Part shown: one piece after another, positions 1 to 10,350 of the stretch
Numbering within the stretch: position 1 is the first letter of the stretch
How the letters are laid out: each line of letters begins with the position of its first letter
NCBI GenBank assembly: GCA_023974075.1
Contig: CM043785.1
Coordinates: forward strand, 27,310,025 to 27,374,024
From: Chaenocephalus aceratus
Lineage: Eukaryota; Chordata; Actinopteri; Perciformes; Channichthyidae
Direction of reading: 5' to 3'
Length of the DNA stretch: 64,000 nucleotides
Notes under the pieces: generated by a model
Told to the model about the DNA's origin: nothing
Databases searched by the model: none
What the model saw: the letters and a program-made list of their open reading frames with translations, nothing else
Position numbers and translations under genes: made by a program

Positions 1-639
1 AGCATATAAAAAAACAGATATTTTAAAAAGGCAGCTTTTTTTGTTAAAGGATAAGGGAGGGGGAAAAAAAAAACCAAACCCCCTGTGGAGGAACCGTAAA
101 CCCCCTATGGAGACAACCATGCGGTAATTAGAGGGAGGTAGGTAATATACTTAAAATATATATAGAAAGTCAGAGAATATTTATCAGAGGATAACGCATA
201 TACATTTTATACAAGTCGACACGAGTGGATTTTGTAAGAAAACAAAGTTTTCGTTCTCAGACCGCTGCAACATTTTCAAGCAGATCTCTGCGATATGCAG
301 TCGCTGTCCGAATATAATGATGACTTTTAATTATTTGTTAACAGTCATAAATGTATTTAGAAAAAACCTGTGCTCAAACATTAAAAAGAAAAAGAAGGGT
401 AAAGTTACCAAAGCTTTTTGATACAGTTTTTAACACACAGCGAGATCCCTAAAAAAAAGTTACAAACAGCTGCGGGGAAGAATTCTTTACTAAAGTTTTT
501 TCAAAACTTGTTGAAGAAAAGAGGTATTGCACATTATATAACCGCCAGTGACATAAGGCATGTACGGTAGAAAGATTTAACCATACGCTGTAAACTAAAA
601 TGTGGAGGTATTTTACAGCTAAAAACACTCCTAGACCTA

Positions 640-822
640 AAAATCTGAGAAAAACCAAGTCTCTCCCCACGATATGCAGCCTGGATCAAACGCCTACAGG
701 ACCGCCATCCTCACCAACATTTAGGACACCAGATCTGGACAGCGCTATGGCTGACATTGATATCACGGGGTGGCTGGATATGCCTCAACCTCCATGTGAA
801 TTACACACAAATCTGCAGAGTG

Positions 823-830
<8 letters not shown>
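640..830 (+). pseudogene. Related 5' fragment of the ORF A family in left arm (module C)
   Basis: Bases 641-about 700 match the coding start of the copies at 4121 and 5881, including the LRKTKS-coding stretch, but the start ATG is replaced by AAAA. The frame stays open to about 830. At 800-830 it contains a piece of the same tandem repeat seen at 6757. It is probably a third, decayed family member. The mirrored copy lies at about 9313-9504. Confidence 0.45.
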
Positions 831-853
<23 letters not shown>

Positions 854-854
854 T

Positions 855-1101
855 CTTTATTTAACAGGTAAAAAAAAACCTCATTGAGATTAAAATCTCT
901 TTTTCCAAGAGTGACCTGGCCAAGAAGGGCAGCATGTACAAAGTTACAACATATAAAACACAGACATGAAAGGCAGACAAATACAGCTGTAAAACACAAA
1001 TAAAATGGCACATTAGCCAGTCAATATAAAACCTTTATTTAACCAGATTGGTCCCATTGAGATCATAGATCTCTTTTTCAAGGGAGACCTGCAGAAATAT
1101 G
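855..1101 (+). repeat. Two copies of fish interspersed repeat (left arm)
   Basis: Copies at 855-950 and 1028-1101 share CTTTATTTAAC, then CATTGAGAT, then ATCTCTTTTTC, then GACCTG. A third partial copy lies at 21112-21165. I know this pattern as widespread in fish genomes but cannot name its source element. The mirrored pair is in the right arm at about 9040-9287. Confidence 0.6.
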
Positions 1102-2426
1102 CAAAGTAAAACAAACTATTAAAATCATTCAAAAACTGGCAACATTTTTAAAACGATTTCAAGATATACGAGCACTCACATCGACCAAAACTAAAAAAGT
1201 GTTACACAATGACTGACATTCTGTACGGGAGTTCACACCCCAGCTGCTGTAGGGAGTTGAAATATGTTATGGCTCTCGGGGGATGGTGGTTAAGAGACAG
1301 ATTCTTAGTTTTTGGACTGCCTCAGGGGGTTAACGACATCTACTAAAAACAAAGTACTTCATAGTGTTAGTGTTCCCTGCCCTTATCCATTTATTTTTCT
1401 TTATTCAGCAATCGGCAATTGTGTCACCTTGTTTTTTCTTGTTAATTAGGAAAGTGCTTGCTTAAATGTTTGTATTTTAAGTGCATATTATAGAACAGGT
1501 ATAGGGCAATATCAAAATTAGCCCAAACTTTTTTTTATTCACAATGTTTACTGATAATCATCAAAATATGCAGGGGGTCCAATTCTTAACTTTTCCCTAA
1601 AACATTCTAGAATTTCTTTATCTAACACAAAAAACATGAATTTTAAAAACATTTGACAACAATAGATACGTTGTTCCTGTTTTTATTACGATTATCAGAT
1701 ACAAAATGATAAGTATAAATAAATCTATGCTTTCAAATGCATTATTCAGAGATATTAGGCCTGTCAAATCAAAACTGGAGCATGTGAATAAGAGAGAGCA
1801 GAGTCCTAACCAGCAGCCCCTCTGATCCAAACCAAACTCTGAGCAGCAGGCGGCTGAGACGGAGCCAACCCGCATGAGGACCAAACTGCTGCTAAGAACT
1901 CATGTTTAAATGAAATAGCAAGCACTGAATTCAAAGTGTGTATTTACTACACTAAGAGGAAAAGGAGATTTATCTGAGTTCTGTTGTGAGAGATTCGTGA
2001 GTAGAGCAGCGGCATCAGGTTTACAATCCCTCCTGCTAGGACGAAAACACAACTGCAGGTAAATGTGATGATGATGTGTGACAGGTTGAATGCAGCACAA
2101 TAATCATTTTATTTCTGAAATCTTCGTTCTCGTAATCGTTTAACCAACATTGTAGTTCAAAATAAAATTTGAATAATCACCCTGTGCTCCAACCAAACAA
2201 AAGAGAATACAAAATACACTCATGTAATAACAAAAAATAAGTTAATTTGTCATTTTAAAGCAAATAAGACAAACTCTACGAATACAGACTTTACATTTTC
2301 CAACATCGACATAATACAATTGAAATGTAACCATTTAACATATAAAATCGCTCATGTTTTCATCATGGGTATCTACAGCATTACTATACTTTAGAGAAGA
2401 TTGGTACAGTATATGATGATGTACAT

Positions 2427-2428
<2 letters not shown>

Positions 2429-2464
<36 letters not shown>
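2429..2464 (+). repeat. (TA)17 microsatellite, same length in both arms
   Basis: The TA run has 17 units here and 17 units in the mirrored copy near 7677-7710. A second TA run (828-853) differs by one unit between the arms. Confidence 0.9.
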
Positions 2465-2468
<4 letters not shown>

Positions 2469-3059
2469 TTATATGGGATACACAAATAAATATCACCCAA
2501 TGGATGTTATCTACATCTCATCACATTTAACTCCTCAGAGTGATTGTGTCTTGATATTTGTCTATATTGATGTTAAACATGGAGCTGCTGTGATGCAAGT
2601 CAAATTTGATCTGACCATTAAAGTATTATCGTATTATCGTATCGTATTTCTGCAGGAGATCCACACATAGACAACTCAACATCACAAAGAGGTCAAAAAC
2701 TTCACAACAGCCCTTTCAATTGGGACAAAATGTATCGACAGTCATTTAAAAATGACCCCTCTCACAACTAAGAAGAAGTTAAGAAAATGGACACTGCAAA
2801 TATAGCTAGGTAAAATGCCAAGTGGGTACAGCTCATTACAAATGTTAATCTTGGGTTTGCTTTCACTCGATGAAGCTCAGTGCAAGTTCTTTCATGAAGT
2901 GCAGGGTCTTTAATGAAGACTTTCACCTTTCCTAGTCGGATTCTCGTACCCCTAAATCTATCACAGCACGATGGAGTCTAATCGCCAAAGTTTAATATAT
3001 ATTGCTCTTTGTATACACAGCAATAAATATGTTTATCGCACTAAACAAACTTCAACTGT

Positions 3060-3800
3060 CAATCATTCCAAACACTCTTTAAACCGAGGAGGAGGGGCAC
3101 ACTTAAAATATTGTAACGCAATTTAATCACATTACAAAGTTTGACCCAAAGTTGCTCCCACGCGGATGTTCCCCATGAATTGAATGGTTTTGGAAGAGCA
3201 AAGGCAGATTTTGGCTTTTTTTCTCTTGCCAAGATACTTTTAGACACACTTTGAGGGATGCAAAACCTTAAAACTAGAAAATGAAGTACAGTCTGATTAG
3301 ATTTTTTCTTAAAGACTGTTTCTCTAAAAGGTAAGTTTGTGATTTTAACAATTTTCCCTGACACTTGGCAGATTTGTGTGTAATTCTCTCACAACGGAAC
3401 TGTAAGATACACTTTTTATGTATGCAAAACCTTAAACTTTTTTTTTTTTTTTTTTGAAAATAAAATACTTTGTCTGAATACATTTTCTTTAAAGGCACTT
3501 TTTTTTATTTTAACGCTATTTCAGTGGAAAAATACAGTTTTGTTGACATCAAGCCTTTTTTCTCTTTTCTTGTGTTACTAAGATACTTTTAGACACACTT
3601 TGATGTATGCAACACTTGTTCAGTTAAACAATGGGTTTTTTTTTCTTTTTCTGATAAACTTACATATTTTAGTTATTTTATGTTACCAAGATACTTTGAG
3701 ATACACCCTGATGTACGCAACACTTAACAAAGGGTATAATATGAAGTACTTGGTAAGGAAGGGGTTTTTCCTTAAGGGTGCAAAACTTTAGAACAGGGTA
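3060..3800 (-). repeat. Degenerate tandem array in left arm
   Basis: Read on the minus strand, motifs such as AAAGTGTGTCTAAAAGTATC and GGTTTTGCATACATAAAAAG recur every 100-200 bp. The unit resembles the spacer units at 5316-5790 (AAAAGTGTATCTT, then GAGAATT, then a ...CTTCATT...CTA...TTTT block). The array lies upstream of ORF A. Confidence 0.65.
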
Positions 3801-4020
3801 AAATATTCATTAAATTGTATTGAATTGAGTTTTCTTTTTTGATTTTCAACATACTATTTGTACACAATGACTTTTCCATATTTCTGATAAACTATACTTT
3901 TGACTTTTTTCCGTAAAATCATGACAAACTATTACTTATTCTTAAATTTCACCTATTGCTGGAGATGAGATGAAAAAGCTACAACGCTTAAAGAACTTTT
4001 TTTTCTAAAAACTCTCAATT

Positions 4021-4120
4021 CTATAATTGACTCCCCCATTCAACGCAATGAGCCCCACCCTCCACTCAGCAAATCATCTAAAACGAAGGACCTCACTAAG
4101 ACGATCGTTGTAAACTAGCC
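4021..4120 (+). promoter_or_regulatory. Putative promoter/leader of ORF A (5' module A)
   Basis: About 100 bp upstream of ORF A align with 5801-5880 upstream of the stub at 5881. Shared blocks include CCACTCAGCAAATCAT and AACTAGCC just before the ATG. In the copy at 5801 the block after AAATC reads ATATAAAAC, a good TATA box. Here it reads ATCTAAAAC, a weakened version. Conservation of non-coding DNA between the copies supports a promoter and leader role. Confidence 0.45.
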
Positions 4121-4684
4121 ATGGAGCAGAGAAAAGCCAAGACTCCCCCCGCGAGTTGCAGTCAGGAACAGCGTCTACCAGCAACACCACCATGTGGGAA
4201 ACCCAAATCTTGCAGTACTACTGCTGCTGATGCTACTCCTCGGGTCAAGAAGTCTCGGTTTAGGGACACAGTGAAATCGGAGTTGTTTTATATTCTGGAG
4301 ATGGTGATGTATCGGTACAGAAAAGAAATCTGCAAAGAATGCCGACGCAGTAACCCCGACCAGAGGCAACACGATTGTCGGAATGACATGCCCGATTTCT
4401 TCTTCAGAAACAATTACAATGCGTTAATGAAAAGACTTTGGCTCGCCGACTTCGTTGCAGTGATTGACCAGAGTCTTATTGAAAAAGGCATTTGCGAGGA
4501 TAAACTGAGGATAGGACGCGCTTCGGAAGCTTTTCTGCACAAGCTTGTAAAATGCAGATGCCTCAAGGAGAGACTTGAAATATCCATACAGAGTTGGATG
4601 GAGAAGAAGAAGACTAACAAACAACAGTCGGATGGAGAAGAAGCCAGGGACTTGTTCAATGCAGTGACTTTTTTCTTTAAGTAA
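4121..4684 (+). CDS. Unrecognised 187-aa protein, ORF A (Cys/His-rich)
   Basis: This is an open frame of 187 codons with a good Kozak context (gccATGG). I do not recognise the family. The first ~45 residues are Pro/Ser/Thr/Lys-rich and probably disordered. About residues 46-140 look folded and helical. They contain a C-x2-C-x9-H-x-C pattern (near residues 71-85) that could bind zinc. A second CRC motif lies near residue 145, followed by a Lys-rich tail. The frame starts inside the left palindrome arm and runs into the spacer, so only its first 33 codons are mirrored in the right arm. The next ORF begins 7 nt after its stop. The compact two-ORF layout with no intron resembles DNA-virus accessory genes, but that is inference. 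It could also be a lineage-specific fish gene or the second exon of a longer one. Confidence 0.6.
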   Translation: MEQRKAKTPPASCSQEQRLPATPPCGKPKSCSTTAADATPRVKKSRFRDTVKSELFYILEMVMYRYRKEICKECRRSNPDQRQHDCRNDMPDFFFRNNYNALMKRLWLADFVAVIDQSLIEKGICEDKLRIGRASEAFLHKLVKCRCLKERLEISIQSWMEKKKTNKQQSDGEEARDLFNAVTFFFK

Positions 4685-4691
4685 AATAAAA

Positions 4692-5156
4692 ATGGGAAAC
4701 TACTTTGCAAAACGCTCTGTATATATTGATCATAATGTAGTCATTACCCGTTTAATAAATGTGGTGATGGGGACGATTGAAAACAGAACGAGTAGTGACC
4801 CCTGTGTAAAAAGAATGGCTGAAGTTTGTAAACTACAAGACATTTTGGATATCGTTCGTTCTGGCAGTACTATTCAGGGTCATTGGGAAACGGTTGTAAA
4901 CGAAACATTTAAAGTGGTCCTGGAATCTTCATTTTCCGAAACATTCTGTAACATTATCTCAGAAATGAAACAAACATCAAAAGTGTATCATGTGCTCTCA
5001 TTGTATGCTCTGTTTGTAGATGTAATGCATCTGTGTGTTGAAAACAGCATACACGTGAATATTTTGACTGAAGTGAAAAAACTCCATCACGATATCTCCA
5101 ATAATATGGGGAATTCTAAGCTGGAGACTGTCCTGGGGATGCTACAATCAGTATAA
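4692..5156 (+). CDS. Unrecognised 154-aa protein, ORF B
   Basis: This open frame of 154 codons starts 7 nt after the stop of ORF A, in the context aaaATGG, and ends 23 nt before an AATAAA signal. It is predicted to be mostly alpha-helical with scattered Cys and no signal peptide. The start Met-Gly-Asn would fit N-myristoylation if the Met is removed (G2, N3, Y4), though that is only a pattern match. The helical make-up and small size recall Bcl-2-like viral proteins, but I see no convincing BH1 motif and do not assign it. Its position directly behind ORF A suggests co-transcription, with translation by leaky scanning, reinitiation or splicing. Confidence 0.55.
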   Translation: MGNYFAKRSVYIDHNVVITRLINVVMGTIENRTSSDPCVKRMAEVCKLQDILDIVRSGSTIQGHWETVVNETFKVVLESSFSETFCNIISEMKQTSKVYHVLSLYALFVDVMHLCVENSIHVNILTEVKKLHHDISNNMGNSKLETVLGMLQSV

Positions 5157-5179
5157 CTATTGATTTTGTGGGTGAAAAA

Positions 5180-5185
5180 AATAAA
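5180..5185 (+). terminator. Poly(A) signal for ORF A/B unit
   Basis: AATAAA lies 23 nt after the ORF B stop codon. Another AATAAA overlaps the short gap between ORF A and ORF B (4685-4690), so a transcript could in principle end between the two ORFs. Confidence 0.5.
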
Positions 5186-5315
5186 AAAAGTGTTCTTTAC
5201 ATCTAAAAACTGTTGTCATCATTATAGCAAGGGGAGCGTATCTGATACATGTGTATTACAGTCCTTCTTGTTGTGTTTTTCAGTGTTTTCTGTGTGTCTG
5301 TACACACAAAGCACA

Positions 5316-5790
5316 CTTCATTATCTACTTTTCAGCTTCTTTAAAAAGAAAAGTGTATCTTTCGGTAACTTTCTCAGAGAATTTAAGCATAAATATGTCA
5401 AATGTTCAAAACAGCCTTGTTTCACTGAAATACCCTCAAAATGACAAACTGCCATTAAGAGTCAGATTCTTAACCAAATCTACTGACACAAAGTCCTTCA
5501 TTATCTACTTTTCAGCTTTTAATACAAAAGTGTATCTTTCGGTAACCTTCTTGAGAGAATTAAGCATAAATCTGTCAAAGATTCTTAACGAAATCTACTG
5601 ACACAAAGTCTACTTCATTATCTACTTTTCAGCTTGTATACACAAAGTGTATCTTTCAGTAACTTTACCAGAGAATTTAAGCATAAATCTGTCAAATGTT
5701 CAAAACAGCCTTGTTTCACTGAAATACCCTCAAAATGACAAACTGCCATTAAGAGTCAGAATCCAAGCGAAATCTCCTCAAACAGAGTAC
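5316..5790 (+). repeat. Three tandem repeat units in spacer
   Basis: Units begin at 5316, 5496 and 5613, each opening with CTTCATTATCTACTTTTCAG, and are about 180, 117 and 178 bp long. The middle unit lacks the central part. The array lies between ORF B and the 5' module at 5801. Confidence 0.85.
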
Positions 5791-5800
5791 TTTCTACAGA

Positions 5801-5880
5801 TGAAGCCTCCCACTCAACACAATATGTCCCACCCACTCAGCAAATCATATAAAACTAAGGACGCCCGTTAAAAACTAGCC
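5801..5880 (+). promoter_or_regulatory. Putative promoter (5' module B) with TATA box
   Basis: This is a diverged copy of the sequence upstream of ORF A, with an intact TATA-like ATATAAAA near 5848-5855 about 30 bp before the expected start region. It would drive transcription rightward into the inverted arm, producing antisense RNA to the mirrored arm. Confidence 0.4.
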
Positions 5881-6017
5881 ATGGATCTGAGAAAAACCAA
5901 GTCTGACGTAGCCTGCGTAGTACTGCAAGATTCGGGTTTCCCACATGGTGGTGTTGCTGGTAGACGCTGTTCCTGACTGCAACTCGCGGGGGGAGTCTTG
6001 GCTTTTCTCTGCTCCAT
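5868..6017 (-). pseudogene. Mirrored, truncated copy of ORF A (49-aa frame)
   Basis: The minus strand from 6017 repeats the first 33 codons of ORF A, with one Lys-to-Glu change at codon 29. It then crosses the junction at 5917 into unrelated sequence and stops at 5868-5870. It overlaps the stub at 5881 in the opposite direction. It lacks the folded Cys/His part and is presumably non-functional. Confidence 0.65.
5881..5976 (+). pseudogene. Truncated paralogue of ORF A (31-aa stub)
   Basis: The frame starts gccATGG. Its first eight codons match the start of ORF A in pattern (M-x-x-R-K-x-K). After about 12 codons it crosses the right-arm junction at 5917, continues in mirrored DNA, and stops at 5974-5976. 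This shows that a second gene of the same family was cut by formation of the inverted repeat. Confidence 0.6.
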
Positions 6018-6339
6018 GGCTAGTTTACAACGATCGTCTTAGTGAGGTCCTTCGTTTTAGATGATTTGCTGAGTGGAGGGTGGGGCTCATTGCGTTGAAT
6101 GGGGGAGTCAATTATAGAATTGAGAGTTTTTAGAAAAAAAAGTTCTTTAAGCGTTGTAGCTTTTTCATCTCATCTCCAGCAATAGGTGAAATTTAAGAAT
6201 AAGTAATAGTTTGTCATGATTTTACGGAAAAAAGTCAAAAGTATAGTTTATCAGAAATATGGAAAAGTCATTGTGTACAAATAGTATGTTGAAAATCAAA
6301 AAAGAAAACTCAATTCAATACAATTTAATGAATATTTTA

Positions 6340-7080
6340 CCCTGTTCTAAAGTTTTGCACCCTTAAGGAAAAACCCCTTCCTTACCAAGTACTTCATATT
6401 ATACCCTTTGTTAAGTGTTGCGTACATCAGGGTGTATCTCAAAGTATCTTGGTAACATAAAATAACTAAAATATGTAAGTTTATCAGAAAAAGAAAAAAA
6501 AAACCCATTGTTTAACTGAACAAGTGTTGCATACATCAAAGTGTGTCTAAAAGTATCTTAGTAACACAAGAAAAGAGAAAAAAGGCTTGATGTCAACAAA
6601 ACTGTATTTTTCCACTGAAATAGCGTTAAAATAAAAAAAAAGTGCCTTTAAAGAAAATGTATTCAGACAAAGTATTTTATTTTCAAAAAAAAAAAAAAAA
6701 AAAGTTTAAGGTTTTGCATACATAAAAAGTGTATCTTACAGTTCCGTTGTGAGAGAATTACACACAAATCTGCCAAGTGTCAGGGAAAATTGTTAAAATC
6801 ACAAACTTACCTTTTAGAGAAACAGTCTTTAAGAAAAAATCTAATCAGACTGTACTTCATTTTCTAGTTTTAAGGTTTTGCATCCCTCAAAGTGTGTCTA
6901 AAAGTATCTTGGCAAGAGAAAAAAAGCCAAAATCTGCCTTTGCTCTTCCAAAACCATTCAATTCATGGGGAACATCCGCGTGGGAGCAACTTTGGGTCAA
7001 ACTTTGTAATGTGATTAAATTGCGTTACAATATTTTAAGTGTGCCCCTCCTCCTCGGTTTAAAGAGTGTTTGGAATGATT
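6340..7080 (+). repeat. Degenerate tandem array in right arm
   Basis: This is the mirrored copy of 3060-3800. On the plus strand it has the same orientation as the spacer units, so spacer and right arm together form a longer interrupted array of the same family. Confidence 0.65.
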
Positions 7081-7672
7081 GACAGTTGAAGTTTGTTTAG
7101 TGCGATAAACATATTTATTGCTGTGTATACAAAGAGCAATATATATTAAACTTTGGCGATTAGACTCCATCGTGCTGTGATAGATTTAGGGGTACGAGAA
7201 TCCGACTAGGAAAGGTGAAAGTCTTCATTAAAGACCCTGCACTTCATGAAAGAACTTGCACTGAGCTTCATCGAGTGAAAGCAAACCCAAGATTAACATT
7301 TGTAATGAGCTGTACCCACTTGGCATTTTACCTAGCTATATTTGCAGTGTCCATTTTCTTAACTTCTTCTTAGTTGTGAGAGGGGTCATTTTTAAATGAC
7401 TGTCGATACATTTTGTCCCAATTGAAAGGGCTGTTGTGAAGTTTTTGACCTCTTTGTGATGTTGAGTTGTCTATGTGTGGATCTCCTGCAGAAATACGAT
7501 ACGATAATACGATAATACTTTAATGGTCAGATCAAATTTGACTTGCATCACAGCAGCTCCATGTTTAACATCAATATAGACAAATATCAAGACACAATCA
7601 CTCTGAGGAGTTAAATGTGATGAGATGTAGATAACATCCATTGGGTGATATTTATTTGTGTATCCCATATAA

Positions 7673-7714
<42 letters not shown>

Positions 7715-9285
7715 ATGTACATCATCATATACTGTACCAATCTTCTCTAAAGTATAGTAATGCTGTAGATACCCATGATGAAAACATGAGCGATTTTATA
7801 TGTTAAATGGTTACATTTCAATTGTATTATGTCGATGTTGGAAAATGTAAAGTCTGTATTCGTAGAGTTTGTCTTATTTGCTTTAAAATGACAAATTAAC
7901 TTATTTTTTGTTATTACATGAGTGTATTTTGTATTCTCTTTTGTTTGGTTGGAGCACAGGGTGATTATTCAAATTTTATTTTGAACTACAATGTTGGTTA
8001 AACGATTACGAGAACGAAGATTTCAGAAATAAAATGATTATTGTGCTGCATTCAACCTGTCACACATCATCATCACATTTACCTGCAGTTGTGTTTTCGT
8101 CCTAGCAGGAGGGATTGTAAACCTGATGCCGCTGCTCTACTCACGAATCTCTCACAACAGAACTCAGATAAATCTCCTTTTCCTCTTAGTGTAGTAAATA
8201 CACACTTTGAATTCAGTGCTTGCTATTTCATTTAAACATGAGTTCTTAGCAGCAGTTTGGTCCTCATGCGGGTTGGCTCCGTCTCAGCCGCCTGCTGCTC
8301 AGAGTTTGGTTTGGATCAGAGGGGCTGCTGGTTAGGACTCTGCTCTCTCTTATTCACATGCTCCAGTTTTGATTTGACAGGCCTAATATCTCTGAATAAT
8401 GCATTTGAAAGCATAGATTTATTTATACTTATCATTTTGTATCTGATAATCGTAATAAAAACAGGAACAACGTATCTATTGTTGTCAAATGTTTTTAAAA
8501 TTCATGTTTTTTGTGTTAGATAAAGAAATTCTAGAATGTTTTAGGGAAAAGTTAAGAATTGGACCCCCTGCATATTTTGATGATTATCAGTAAACATTGT
8601 GAATAAAAAAAAGTTTGGGCTAATTTTGATATTGCCCTATACCTGTTCTATAATATGCACTTAAAATACAAACATTTAAGCAAGCACTTTCCTAATTAAC
8701 AAGAAAAAACAAGGTGACACAATTGCCGATTGCTGAATAAAGAAAAATAAATGGATAAGGGCAGGGAACACTAACACTATGAAGTACTTTGTTTTTAGTA
8801 GATGTCGTTAACCCCCTGAGGCAGTCCAAAAACTAAGAATCTGTCTCTTAACCACCATCCCCCGAGAGCCATAACATATTTCAACTCCCTACAGCAGCTG
8901 GGGTGTGAACTCTCGTACAGAATGTCAGTCATTGTGTAACACTTTTTTAGTTTTGGTCGATGTGAGTGCTCGTATATCTTGAAATCGTTTTAAAAATGTT
9001 GCCAGTTTTTGAATGATTTTAATAGTTTGTTTTACTTTGCATATTTCTGCAGGTCTCCCTTGAAAAAGAGATCTATGATCTCAATGGGACCAATCTGGTT
9101 AAATAAAGGTTTTATATTGACTGGCTAATGTGCCATTTTATTTGTGTTTTACAGCTGTATTTGTCTGCCTTTCATGTCTGTGTTTTATATGTTGTAACTT
9201 TGTACATGCTGCCCTTCTTGGCCAGGTCACTCTTGGAAAAAGAGATTTTAATCTCAATGAGGTTTTTTTTTACCTGTTAAATAAA

Positions 9286-9312
<27 letters not shown>

Positions 9313-9320
<8 letters not shown>

Positions 9321-9504
9321 CACTCTGCAGATTTGTGTGTAATTCACATGGAGGTTGAGGCATATCCAGCCACCCCGTGATATCAATGTCAGCCATAGCG
9401 CTGTCCAGATCTGGTGTCCTAAATGTTGGTGAGGATGGCGGTCCTGTAGGCGTTTGATCCAGGCTGCATATCGTGGGGAGAGACTTGGTTTTTCTCAGAT
9501 TTTT
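9313..9504 (-). pseudogene. Mirrored module C fragment in right arm
   Basis: This is the inverted-arm counterpart of 640-830, identical in the parts compared, with the same lost start codon. It adds no information beyond the palindrome. Confidence 0.4.
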
Positions 9505-10147
9505 AGGTCTAGGAGTGTTTTTAGCTGTAAAATACCTCCACATTTTAGTTTACAGCGTATGGTTAAATCTTTCTACCGTACATGCCTTATGTCACTGGCG
9601 GTTATATAATGTGCAATACCTCTTTTCTTCAACAAGTTTTGAAAAAACTTTAGTAAAGAATTCTTCCCCGCAGCTGTTTGTAACTTTTTTTTAGGGATCT
9701 CGCTGTGTGTTAAAAACTGTATCAAAAAGCTTTGGTAACTTTACCCTTCTTTTTCTTTTTAATGTTTGAGCACAGGTTTTTTCTAAATACATTTATGACT
9801 GTTAACAAATAATTAAAAGTCATCATTATATTCGGACAGCGACTGCATATCGCAGAGATCTGCTTGAAAATGTTGCAGCGGTCTGAGAACGAAAACTTTG
9901 TTTTCTTACAAAATCCACTCGTGTCGACTTGTATAAAATGTATATGCGTTATCCTCTGATAAATATTCTCTGACTTTCTATATATATTTTAAGTATATTA
10001 CCTACCTCCCTCTAATTACCGCATGGTTGTCTCCATAGGGGGTTTACGGTTCCTCCACAGGGGGTTTGGTTTTTTTTTTCCCCCTCCCTTATCCTTTAAC
10101 AAAAAAAGCTGCCTTTTTAAAATATCTGTTTTTTTATATGCTTTACT

Positions 10148-10291
10148 TTTGATTTGGAGCACCCAACGGATGGTTGTAAGTTGTCACCGATGTCTCGCTG
10201 ATTAAACTCATATCAAGACGTCTCATGGCCACAAGAGACGCTGGCTTTTATTTAAACAACCTCTAAGGGGAGATGGGGTGAGGGGTGGGGA

Positions 10292-10350
<59 letters not shown>

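Larger units (their letters stand above)
1..4221 (+). repeat. Left arm of giant inverted repeat
   Basis: The arm pairs with 5917-10141 read on the other strand. Base 1 pairs with 10141 and base 4221 with 5917. In every stretch I compared the arms are nearly identical. I found substitutions at about 1229 and 4205, and length changes in a (TA)n at 828-853 (13 against 14 units) and in a poly-T near 3437 (18 against 19). The arm holds a fragment related to the ORF at 4121 (about 640-700), two copies of a fish repeat (855-950 and 1028-1101), (TA)n tracts, and a degenerate tandem array (about 3060-3800). It ends inside codon 34 of the ORF at 4121. Because base 1 is still paired, the arm may extend upstream of the window. 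Confidence 0.93.
4222..5916 (+). other. Spacer (loop) between palindrome arms
   Basis: This is the single-copy centre, 1695 bp long. It holds most of ORF A (4121-4684), all of ORF B (4692-5156), a poly(A) signal, three tandem repeat units (5316-about 5790) and a diverged copy of the ORF A 5' module running into the right arm. It has no recognisable transposase, integrase or polymerase. Confidence 0.85.
5917..10141 (-). repeat. Right arm of giant inverted repeat
   Basis: This is the mirrored copy of 1-4221. The inner junction is sharp: pairing stops after a shared 10-base stretch that ends at 5917, immediately after the tenth codon or so of a second 5' module beginning at 5881. The outer end at 10141 is set only by the start of the window. 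Near-identity of the arms implies recent origin, ongoing gene conversion, or an assembly fold-back. The (TA)n and poly-A length differences argue that the two arms were at least read separately. Confidence 0.93.

Noticed and set aside
449..670. 73-aa frame on the minus strand in the left arm
   Set aside because: It is hydrophobic, matches no family and overlaps the decayed module C; nothing supports it beyond being open.
3059..3364. 101-aa frame on the minus strand, present in both arms
   Set aside because: It runs through the degenerate tandem array, and its two copies are only the palindrome mirrored.
4692..5156. Viral Bcl-2 homologue (E1B-19K type)
   Set aside because: Size and helicity fit, but no convincing BH motif is visible by eye.
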